Shown piece by piece: positions 1 through 4,961 of a DNA stretch of 5,308 bases (position 1 is its first letter; every line of letters starts with the position of its first letter). Source of the stretch: Oligoflexales bacterium (lineage in GTDB: Bacteria > Bdellovibrionota_B > Oligoflexia > Oligoflexales > CACXFL01). The notes below the pieces were generated by a model. That model saw only the letters and a program-made list of their open reading frames with translations, ran no database searches and was not told the origin of the DNA. The position numbers were made by a program, and so were the translations under genes. The stretch spans positions 1 through 5,308 of the forward strand of contig JANQHA010000143.1 of assembly GCA_028282865.1 (NCBI GenBank), read 5' to 3'.

Positions 1-15
1 CTTAAGACTTATCGG

Positions 16-56
16 AAAAAAAGCCCCTAACTTAATCAGTTAAGCACTAAATAGCT
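16..56 (-). terminator. Probable intrinsic terminator of the ihfA operon
   Basis: Read on the minus strand, the end of the last gene can fold into an imperfect hairpin. The inner stem is GCTTAA pairing with TTAAGT (last pair G-U) around a CTGA loop. An outer stem pairs AGC with GCT, supported by G-U pairs and interrupted by unpaired bases. GGGGCTTTTTTT follows, giving seven consecutive U residues in RNA (plus-strand A at 16-22). The hairpin overlaps the stop codon and last few codons of the 240-residue gene. It lies where a terminator for the four-gene minus-strand operon is expected. The stem is imperfect and rich in A-U and G-U pairs, so confidence is moderate. Confidence 0.5.
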
Positions 57-771
57 CTGCATAGATCCTTTTGGGATCTACGTGTATATGTCGAAGGTAT
101 TTTAGGTTTTGTTTTGCAAGGCTTAGTAGTAGTTTTAACCGGTTAAAACTACTACTGTTCTTTGACTTCTTTATTTCTTTTTTAATGAACCGGCTAAGTT
201 TTGTCGGGTGGAATACTAAGCCATGACTAAGGTAGTAGTGATTCTGAGACTTATATATATAACCTTGTAGCAAGTCTTTGCGTTGAATGGCGGTAAAGCT
301 TTCGTTTTTTCTAGCAATAATTTTAATTTTTTGGTCATTAATCAAATCGAGTACTAAAAGCTGGTTGTCTTGATTCTTTAGTACTTGAAAGAGCGAGTGG
401 CAGAAGTCTCTTAAGCTGTCATCTTTTGAAGACCAAGGAGTTGCTTGGGGTTGTAGCATATATTCGGAGAACGGAGTCTTTTCGAGCTTGCTCTCTATAG
501 GTCTCTCGAGTAGGAAGTAATCAAGGAAATAGCCCATACGTTGTTCATAAAAGCTATCATCGTAAAAAACTTTGCCACTATTTAAGAAAAACTCTTCTTT
601 GGCCTCTATAAATTCGTCATCACCAAACTTGCTTTGAGCCCACGCTAAGATGTTCTCAAGCTGATCATCTATAGCAATGTGAGGTGACCCGTCGTTGCGC
701 TCACCTGCTATTATTTTAAGTGAGTTTGACTTAGGTTCATTGTCTAGTTTAGTTTCCAACACCACTCCCAA
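40..771 (-). CDS. Conserved-looking hypothetical protein, about 240 residues, last gene of the ihfA operon
   Basis: I do not recognise a named family. The product is soluble and mixed charged/aromatic, with no signal peptide or membrane segment. Residues 51-91 are acidic and aromatic (DDEFIEAKEEFF, then FYEQRMGYFLDYFLLERP). Residues 138-153 look like a beta-rich segment (LLVLDLINDQKIKIIA). The C-terminal third (191-234) is lysine-rich (FIKKEIKKSKN) and could touch nucleic acid or membrane phosphates; that is inference. The start is uncertain. The longest frame opens with TTG at 771, with in-frame GTG at 765 and 762 and TTG at 759. GGGAG at 769-765 sits 5 nt before the TTG at 759, making that a credible start (239 residues). 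The 5' end overlaps the 3' end of the membrane-protein gene by 16-28 nt, suggesting translational coupling. A perfect 32-bp palindrome encodes residues 206-216. The acidic/aromatic block vaguely recalls uncharacterised deltaproteobacterial proteins, an impression I cannot confirm. Confidence 0.75.
   Translation of the reverse strand: MGVVLETKLDNEPKSNSLKIIAGERNDGSPHIAIDDQLENILAWAQSKFGDDEFIEAKEEFFLNSGKVFYDDSFYEQRMGYFLDYFLLERPIESKLEKTPFSEYMLQPQATPWSSKDDSLRDFCHSLFQVLKNQDNQLLVLDLINDQKIKIIARKNESFTAIQRKDLLQGYIYKSQNHYYLSHGLVFHPTKLSRFIKKEIKKSKNSSSFNRLKLLLSLAKQNLKYLRHIHVDPKRIYAELFSA
125..156. repeat. Perfect 32-bp palindrome inside a coding region
   Basis: The left arm AGTAGTAGTTTTAACC (125-140) is followed with no spacer by its exact reverse complement (141-156). 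All 16 base pairs match, centred on ACCGGT. Pairing stops at the next position out (T124 with G157). On the minus strand it encodes three Ser, Phe, Asn, Arg, Leu, Lys and three Leu of the 240-residue protein, and the reading frame runs straight through. Its ends are triplet runs, AGT three times and ACT three times. It could form a cruciform, be a dyad-symmetric protein site, or form a long mRNA stem. No function can be assigned from sequence alone. Confidence 0.9.
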
Positions 772-1148
772 GTCTTACCGCCAAAATAAGGCAGTCTAAT
801 TTTCAGTGGAACCCATACGTATAGTTTAGCCTGTCCGCATGCATTTCGCATGAGAAAAGTGAGCTTATCCTGAGAATTAGTAGATTCTTTAGGTAGGACA
901 ATGTCTTCAAGGGGTATATAAACCCCGTATCCTAGAAAGTGCTTTTGTATGGAACGTCTAATTTTGTGGTGATCGGGGTTGGTCATCTGATTTGTTTGGT
1001 TTAGCTGCGGTTTCTTTAATGTTGCAAGTGCCGAAATCGATTTTAGGCTTTGCCAACTAGTCCAGGTCAAAATCGAAAGTATTGATATGACGGTAATCGC
1101 GACTTTTACACCAATGGGAAGTGGTATTTTTAGCCTTGGTACTGACAT
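744..1148 (-). CDS. Small single-pass membrane protein of unknown function
   Basis: The product has 134 residues and no family I recognise. A short basic N-terminus (Arg5, Lys7, Lys15) precedes one hydrophobic segment at about residues 14-33 (VKVAITVISILSILTWTSWQ). It is therefore likely an inner-membrane anchor with the remaining ~100 residues in the periplasm, or an uncleaved signal. A polar linker (45-62) leads to a C-terminal region rich in aromatics and prolines (FLGYGVYIPLEDIVLP at 71-86, YVWVPLKIRLPYFGG at 110-124, then WEWCW). It has two cysteines (104 and 130) that could pair if exported. The ATG start shares its first base with the TAA stop of the adenosyltransferase (TAATG). No strong Shine-Dalgarno is visible, so translation is probably coupled to the upstream gene. 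The 3' end overlaps the start of the next gene. It is a real gene by position and tight packing; its function is unknown. Confidence 0.72.
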   Translation of the reverse strand: MSVPRLKIPLPIGVKVAITVISILSILTWTSWQSLKSISALATLKKPQLNQTNQMTNPDHHKIRRSIQKHFLGYGVYIPLEDIVLPKESTNSQDKLTFLMRNACGQAKLYVWVPLKIRLPYFGGKTWEWCWKLN

Positions 1149-1723
1149 TACTTTCGCGGGTTCCAGATAATCTCGGTAATATTGAGCCTGTGTGAGATAA
1201 CCCGACTTGCCGTGAACAGCCAGTCACTCAGGCGGTTTAGATAGATTAGCGCTTCACTACGGACGTCTTCTTGCTTGGATAGCTTTATGCAGGCTCGCTC
1301 CGCTCTTCTGCAAATGGTTCTCGATAGGTGGGTTAATGAGTTTGCTCTATGGCCACCAGGGAGTACAAAGTTTGTTAGTGGCTTAAGCTCTGAGCTAAAA
1401 GAGTCTATCTCTTGCTCGAGCCTTGTATATTGCTCTGCGGTTAGAACTTGCTGCTTAGTGGGGTTAAGTTGCGAAACTGGGGTAGCCAACTCTGAGCCTA
1501 AATCAAAGAGTTCATTTTGGATGGTTAGGATCTTTTCGACAAGGTCTTTAAATTTTTCTTGATCACAGCTAAATAATTCATCGCGGACCAATGCTATAGA
1601 TGAGTTTAGTTCATCTACTTGTCCGTATGCATCGATGCGGCTACTGTCTTTAGAAACTTTTTGGCCGGAGGCAAGGCGCGTTTCGCCTTTATCGCCAGTC
1701 TTTGTGTAGATTTTAAAATCCAT
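1148..1723 (-). CDS. pduO: PduO-type cob(I)alamin adenosyltransferase
   Basis: This cytoplasmic enzyme transfers the adenosyl group of ATP to the cobalt of cob(I)alamin (or a cobinamide precursor), giving adenosylcobalamin and triphosphate (EC 2.5.1.17). Its 191 residues match a single-domain PduO/MMAB protein, normally a homotrimer of helical bundles. Visible signatures are the N-terminal ATP-binding segment YTKTGDKGET (6-15), RIDAYGQVDELN (29-40), FVLPGGH (119-125), SRTICRRAER (134-143) and YLNRLSDWLF (161-170). By alignment from memory with the Lactobacillus reuteri PduO, Phe119, Arg135, Arg139, Glu142 and Asn163 correspond to its key active-site residues, at a constant offset of seven. 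No core residue appears missing. The ATG start lies 10 nt after the ihfA stop without an obvious ribosome site. There is no pdu, eut or corrin biosynthesis gene nearby, so it more likely supplies coenzyme for some B12-dependent enzyme elsewhere or salvages cobalamin. The symbol denotes the family, not a propanediol operon. Confidence 0.95.
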   Translation of the reverse strand: MDFKIYTKTGDKGETRLASGQKVSKDSSRIDAYGQVDELNSSIALVRDELFSCDQEKFKDLVEKILTIQNELFDLGSELATPVSQLNPTKQQVLTAEQYTRLEQEIDSFSSELKPLTNFVLPGGHRANSLTHLSRTICRRAERACIKLSKQEDVRSEALIYLNRLSDWLFTASRVISHRLNITEIIWNPRK

Positions 1724-1733
1724 AGGCTACTGC

Positions 1734-2039
1734 TTAGCCCTGACCTCTCTCGGAAGCGTTTTTGTTTACCGCATTGCGAAGCTTGTCAGAGGGGTTGAAT
1801 GTAACTACACGCCGCGCCGAAATTTCGATGCGTTCGCCTGTGTGAGGGTTACGACCTGGTCGAGCTCGTTTTTCTTTGACGCTCCATTTACCAAATCCTG
1901 AAATTTTAACCTCTTGCCCTTCTTCTAATTTAAGCTTGATTTCCTCGAGGATAATCTCAAGAATCTCTTTCGCTTCAGGTGCAGGATAGCCTACTTTGTC
2001 CCTTATAAGTTCTACTAGAGTGTCTTTAGTGAGCGTCAT
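1734..2039 (-). CDS. ihfA: Integration host factor alpha subunit (HU/IHF family)
   Basis: IHF-alpha pairs with IHF-beta to bind and sharply bend DNA, organising the nucleoid and assisting recombination, replication initiation and sigma-54 promoters. The 101-residue product aligns without gaps to E. coli IhfA (99 residues). It has an N-terminal helical dimerisation region (1-40), GQEVKISGFGKW (41-52), and the DNA-clasping beta arm KRARPGRNPHTGERIEI (57-73). Pro65 is the intercalating proline at the tip, the same number as in E. coli. ISARRVVTFNPSDKL (73-87) is the IHF-alpha version of this segment rather than plain HU. I chose the ATG at 2039 over an upstream in-frame ATG at 2057 because AGGAGGA (2052-2046) sits 6 nt before it and would lie inside the longer frame. 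It is first in the operon, directly behind a strong promoter. It is not next to pheT as in E. coli. No beta subunit is in the window. An IHF-alpha-like homodimer is the main alternative. Confidence 0.94.
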   Translation of the reverse strand: MTLTKDTLVELIRDKVGYPAPEAKEILEIILEEIKLKLEEGQEVKISGFGKWSVKEKRARPGRNPHTGERIEISARRVVTFNPSDKLRNAVNKNASERGQG

Positions 2040-2045
2040 TAAAAA

Positions 2046-2052
2046 TCCTCCT
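2046..2052 (-). promoter_or_regulatory. Strong ribosome binding site of ihfA
   Basis: AGGAGGA on the minus strand, followed by TTTTTA and then ATG at 2039. The 6-nt spacing and near-perfect match to the 16S anti-Shine-Dalgarno decide the ihfA start and exclude the ATG at 2057. Confidence 0.88.
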
Positions 2053-2082
2053 GGCACAGCGTCTCAAAGACCTACAAATCTA

Positions 2083-2112
2083 ATTATACTAGATATTTTA
2101 ACAGGTTCTCAA
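2083..2112 (-). promoter_or_regulatory. Sigma-70-type promoter for the ihfA operon
   Basis: On the minus strand, TTGAGA (2112-2107, five of six to the -35 consensus) and a perfect TATAAT (2088-2083) are separated by 18 bp. The spacer is A+T-rich. Transcription should begin near 2076, leaving a leader of roughly 37 nt before ihfA, too short for a riboswitch. A small inverted repeat, TTCTC/GAGAA (2106-2123), spans the -35 element and could be an operator. An A-tract on this strand (2135-2143) lies upstream, further out than a typical UP element. Confidence 0.8.
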
Positions 2113-2177
2113 TTAATGGAGAAGGGTTTGGGGCTTTTTTTTTATTTTAGACTTACAGTTTCACAGAAACACCCGTT

Positions 2178-2192
2178 CAAAGCTGAGCTTTG
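2178..2192. repeat. Hyphenated 7-1-7 palindrome, operator-like
   Basis: CAAAGCT, one G, then AGCTTTG: all seven pairs match. It lies in the divergent intergenic region, about 65 bp upstream of the ihfA -35 element and about 170 bp upstream of oppA. No U-tract follows on either strand, so it is not a terminator. A one-base spacer is more typical of a dimeric repressor or activator site than of an RNA hairpin. Which promoter it might serve is unknown. Confidence 0.5.
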
Positions 2193-2284
2193 TAATAGGT
2201 CGATTTGCTTGGTAAAAACTATTTTGCTGCGCTTTTCGGTACCTTGTTTACAGGTATTTTGATACTGGTATGTCATAAAGTCCA

Positions 2285-2314
2285 TTGATTTTATTACAAA
2301 AAACAAGTTATTTT
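2285..2314 (+). promoter_or_regulatory. Weak candidate promoter for the opp operon
   Basis: TTGATT (2285-2290) and TATTTT (2309-2314) lie 18 bp apart, each matching four of six consensus bases. This would start transcription near 2321 and give a leader of about 45 nt. A second -10-like word, TAAAAT (2324-2329), lacks a matching -35. In such A+T-rich DNA these matches are weak, and activator dependence or another sigma factor is possible. Confidence 0.25.
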
Positions 2315-2364
2315 GGTTATGAGTAAAATCATTCATCACCAGCTAACTTTGGAGATTTGATAAA

Positions 2365-4026
2365 ATGAAGCTTGCACTGTTATTTTCATTTTTTATTACC
2401 GTTTTTTGGGGCATTCCAGCCCTAGCAACTGTCAAATACTTAAAAAACGCGAAGCCTCTTCCCAAACAGGTGGTTCGTCTTGGCAACGGGGGCGAGCCTA
2501 AAGAGCTAGATCCATCTAAATCGACTGGGGTACCAGAGTCTCATATATTAGATAATATGTACGAAGGTTTGACTGGTTTAGACCCCGTTACGCTTAGTGC
2601 CGTGCCTGGTGTCGCGGAAAAGTGGGGCACATCCAAAGACGGACTTACCTATACGTTCAACCTTCGCAAAAATGCGAAGTGGTCCGATGGAACTCCGCTG
2701 ACTGCAGAAGATTTTGTTTGGTCATGGGCAAGAGCGCTTTCTCCTAAACTAGCATCAGAATATGCTTATCAGCTTTATTATATTAAGAACGGTAAAAAGT
2801 TTAATGCCGGTGAAATCAAAGATCCTAAAAAACTTGGGGTTAAGGCTGTTGGCAAGCATAAGCTGGTAGTGACTTTAGAACAACCTACTCCGTTTTTTAC
2901 TAGATTAACTGCATTTCACACCCTTTACCCGGTGCCTAGGCATGTCATAAAAAAGCACCCCGGTCAAAAGTGGACTAAACCAGGCGTTTCAGTTAGTAAC
3001 GGGCCATATGTATTAAAGGAATGGCGGCTTAATAGTCATATAAAGCTGGTTCCTAACCCGCACTACTGGAATAAGAAGTTAGTTAAAGTTAAAGAAGCTT
3101 GGTTTTATCCAATTGAAAACGAAGATACTGAGGAGAGGACCTTTTTTGCTGGCAAGCTTCACAAGACCGATGAAGTCCCAGTTCTTAAAATCCCGACTTT
3201 TAAAAGGCAGATTAAAAAGGCTCCGAACAAGTATCACCCGTATAGGTCTGACCCTTATCTTGGAGTTTACTACTATAGATTTAACGTGACTAAGAAGCCT
3301 CTAAACGATCCGAGAGTTAGACGTGCAATAGCTTTGTCTATCGATCGTACGCTTATTGCCGAAAGGGTCACCCGAGGCGGTGAACAACCGGCGACTACTT
3401 TTACTCCTCCTAATACTGGAGGTTATACCTATGCCCCTACTCTACCAACTCGTCTGAATAATGAGGGCTTGAAGGAGGCGCGTAAGCTTCTGGCTGAAGC
3501 CGGCTATCCAGGCGGTAAAGGTTTTCCCAAGATTGATATCCTTTTTAATACCAGCGAGAAGCACAAGAAGGTGGCTCTGGCGATTCAACAAATGATTAAG
3601 AAAAACTTAGGAATAAATATCGGACTATATAATCAAGAGTGGAAGGTCTACCTAGATAGCCAGAGAAAACTAAATTATTCTATTTCTAGGGCAGGGTGGA
3701 TTGGTGACTATCCTGACCCAAATACCTTCTTAGATATGTGGGTCACTAATGGCGGTAATAACCAAACAGGTTGGTCAAACACTAAGTACGACGAGTACAT
3801 TCGCTTGGCTGCTAAAACCGATGACCAAAAAAAGCGCTTGGGATACTTTAAGCAGGCGGAAAAAATTCTATTAGAGGAATTACCGGTTCTACCAATTTAC
3901 TACTACACTAAAACGAGCTTGATTTCTCAGGATTTAAAGATGCAGACCAATGATGGCAAGTTAATTGAATATGTTTCTAATGTTCAGGATAGGTTATTCT
4001 TAAAGAATTTAGTGCTTGCGAGATGA
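2365..4026 (+). CDS. oppA: Oligopeptide ABC transporter, periplasmic substrate-binding protein
   Basis: OppA captures peptides in the periplasm and delivers them to the OppBC permease. The 553 residues match the family (E. coli OppA 543; SBP_bac_5). A Sec signal peptide occupies residues 1-21 (Lys2, a hydrophobic core, then PALA) with cleavage expected after Ala21. No cysteine lies at the cleavage site, so it is soluble rather than a lipoprotein. Family landmarks are the LDP segment near residue 48, NLRKNAKWSDGTPLTAEDFV (about 99-118), SNGPY (211-215), NPHYW, and the hinge-region LNDPRVRRAIALSIDR (313-328). GWIGDYPDPNTF (444-455) aligns with the E. coli segment whose Asp419 (mature numbering) binds the peptide amino group; here that is Asp448. 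The ATG is preceded by GGAG (2351-2354) at a rather long 10-nt spacing. It is first in the operon, 17 nt before oppB. A dipeptide or murein-peptide preference cannot be excluded. Confidence 0.93.
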   Translation: MKLALLFSFFITVFWGIPALATVKYLKNAKPLPKQVVRLGNGGEPKELDPSKSTGVPESHILDNMYEGLTGLDPVTLSAVPGVAEKWGTSKDGLTYTFNLRKNAKWSDGTPLTAEDFVWSWARALSPKLASEYAYQLYYIKNGKKFNAGEIKDPKKLGVKAVGKHKLVVTLEQPTPFFTRLTAFHTLYPVPRHVIKKHPGQKWTKPGVSVSNGPYVLKEWRLNSHIKLVPNPHYWNKKLVKVKEAWFYPIENEDTEERTFFAGKLHKTDEVPVLKIPTFKRQIKKAPNKYHPYRSDPYLGVYYYRFNVTKKPLNDPRVRRAIALSIDRTLIAERVTRGGEQPATTFTPPNTGGYTYAPTLPTRLNNEGLKEARKLLAEAGYPGGKGFPKIDILFNTSEKHKKVALAIQQMIKKNLGINIGLYNQEWKVYLDSQRKLNYSISRAGWIGDYPDPNTFLDMWVTNGGNNQTGWSNTKYDEYIRLAAKTDDQKKRLGYFKQAEKILLEELPVLPIYYYTKTSLISQDLKMQTNDGKLIEYVSNVQDRLFLKNLVLAR

Positions 4027-4032
4027 TGGATT

Positions 4033-4041
4033 GAGGGAAGG
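4033..4041 (+). promoter_or_regulatory. Ribosome binding site deciding the GTG start of oppB
   Basis: GAGGGAAGG ends 2 nt before the GTG at 4044, and its GAGGG part lies 6 nt away. It supports GTG as the oppB start, which also gives the usual OppB N-terminus (MYRYALKRIL). Confidence 0.75.
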
Positions 4042-4043
4042 TT

Positions 4044-4961
4044 GTGTATAGATACGCATTAAAAAGAATACTAGGTATAGTACCGGTTCTTCTTGCCGTT
4101 GCAACTATCACCTTTTTTATTATGCGCTTGGCTCCAGGAGGTCCTTTTGATACCGATCGTCAGCTTCCTGAAGAAGTTTTAAAAAATATTAATGCCCGGT
4201 ACCACTTAGATGAGCCACTTTATATGCAGTACCTGAGGTATATGAAGAGTTTATTGCAAGGTGATCTTGGGCCCTCTTTTCGTTATGCGAGCCATTCGGT
4301 CAACGACATTATCTCTGAAACCTGGGCTGTCTCTGCTAGTTTAGGGGTTGCCGGGCTAATATACGCATTATTTCTAGGGGTTACAGCTGGGGTTTTAGCA
4401 GCAAGTAAGCCGAATAGTATAAGGGACTTTGTTCCAATGACTATTTCTCTTTTAGGTATTTGTTTACCATCGTTTGTTATCGGACCGTTATTTATTCTAC
4501 TCTTTGGTATCACATTAAACTGGTTCAACGTCTCTGGTTGGGAACAGCCTAGCGATATAGTTCTGCCAGCGATAAGTTTAGGTACAATGTATGCCGCTTA
4601 TGTGTCGCGATTGACCCGCGGTGGTGTGCTTGATGTTGTTAAGCAAGATTATATAAGAACTGCAAAAGCCAAAGGTTTGAAGGGTTCTACTATAATGCTT
4701 CGGCATACTTTGAAAGGTGGGTTGTTGCCTGTGGTTTCCTTCTTGGGTCCAGCAACAGCCGGTATTTTGGTAGGTTCCTTTGTTGTCGAGACAATTTTCA
4801 ATATTCCCGGTTTGGGGAGGTTCTTTGTACAGTCTGCATTGAACCGTGACTATACCCTCGTTATGGGAATGGTGTTACTATTTGCAACTTTACTGTTAGT
4901 ATTAAATCTCATAGTTGATTTGATTTATGCAGTGTTAGACCCCAGGGTGTCCTATGACTAG
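4044..4961 (+). CDS. oppB: Oligopeptide ABC transporter permease OppB
   Basis: OppB is one of two inner-membrane subunits forming the peptide channel. Its 305 residues nearly equal E. coli OppB (306) and similarity runs end to end. Six membrane segments are visible at about 8-29, 97-120, 131-157, 172-190, 228-250 and 271-296. Between the first two lies the expected periplasmic domain, including MRLAPGGPF (27-35) and QGDLGPSFRY (72-81). The cytoplasmic coupling helix (EAA loop) reads DYIRTAKAKGL (202-212), followed by the downstream LLP (227-229) that contacts the ATPase. The conserved C-terminal segments NIPGLGRFFVQSALNRDY (253-270) and YAVLDPRV (295-302) are present. The start is GTG with a good ribosome site. 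The gene overlaps oppC by 8 nt, implying coupled translation and balanced subunit amounts. OppB is preferred over DppB because of its length and close match to OppB. Confidence 0.95.
   Translation: MYRYALKRILGIVPVLLAVATITFFIMRLAPGGPFDTDRQLPEEVLKNINARYHLDEPLYMQYLRYMKSLLQGDLGPSFRYASHSVNDIISETWAVSASLGVAGLIYALFLGVTAGVLAASKPNSIRDFVPMTISLLGICLPSFVIGPLFILLFGITLNWFNVSGWEQPSDIVLPAISLGTMYAAYVSRLTRGGVLDVVKQDYIRTAKAKGLKGSTIMLRHTLKGGLLPVVSFLGPATAGILVGSFVVETIFNIPGLGRFFVQSALNRDYTLVMGMVLLFATLLLVLNLIVDLIYAVLDPRVSYD

Larger units (their letters stand above)
2113..2364. other. Divergent intergenic region upstream of oppA
   Basis: This non-coding stretch lies between the ihfA promoter and oppA. Contents from left to right are GGGGC followed by nine T (2130-2143), the CAAAGCT palindrome, a run of GGTA words (2238, 2253, 2267) with overlapping small inverted repeats, and then A+T-rich sequence leading to oppA. 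The short open frames crossing it have no ribosome binding sites and low-complexity products. I see no tRNA, known riboswitch, or transposon end. Regulation of the opp operon presumably lies here. Confidence 0.7.

Noticed and set aside
251..262. AT-only 12-bp palindrome TTATATATATAA
   Set aside because: It is a simple dinucleotide run inside coding sequence (Tyr-Ile-Tyr codons) and needs no special explanation.
1275..1562. Plus-strand open frame of 95 codons
   Set aside because: It is a shadow of the adenosyltransferase gene, whose opposite-strand product is a clear family member.
1673..1689. AAGGCG/CGCCTT hairpin
   Set aside because: It is a six-pair stem within the conserved N-terminal motif codons of the adenosyltransferase, with no U-tract; probably chance.
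2052..2072. Sigma-54 promoter beginning with TGGCAC
   Set aside because: TGGCAC is present at 2052-2057, but no TTGC-type -12 element follows at the correct spacing. The sequence is part of the ihfA leader.
2040..2076. Cobalamin riboswitch controlling the operon containing the adenosyltransferase
   Set aside because: The predicted leader is only about 37 nt and the gene is second in the operon, with a 10-nt gap before it. There is no room for a B12-sensing RNA.
2118..2143. GGGGC followed by nine T as a plus-strand terminator
   Set aside because: No upstream complement to GGGGC exists within hairpin range and no plus-strand gene lies upstream. It resembles the 3' end of the left terminator but lacks a stem.
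1996..2262. Plus-strand open frame of 88 codons
   Set aside because: It is antisense to ihfA and runs across its promoter and the spacer. It has no ribosome site and the product looks like no protein family.
2142..2339. Minus-strand open frame of 65 codons in the intergenic region
   Set aside because: No Shine-Dalgarno precedes it, the composition is that of A+T-rich non-coding DNA, and it would run through the CAAAGCT palindrome and GGTA cluster.
2040..2364. IHF binding site for autoregulation of ihfA
   Set aside because: I looked for WATCAANNNNTTR on both strands. The TTGATA/TTGATT words at 2259, 2285 and 2357 lack the YAA at the required distance.
4283..4528. Minus-strand open frame of 81 codons
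   Set aside because: It is a shadow of oppB.
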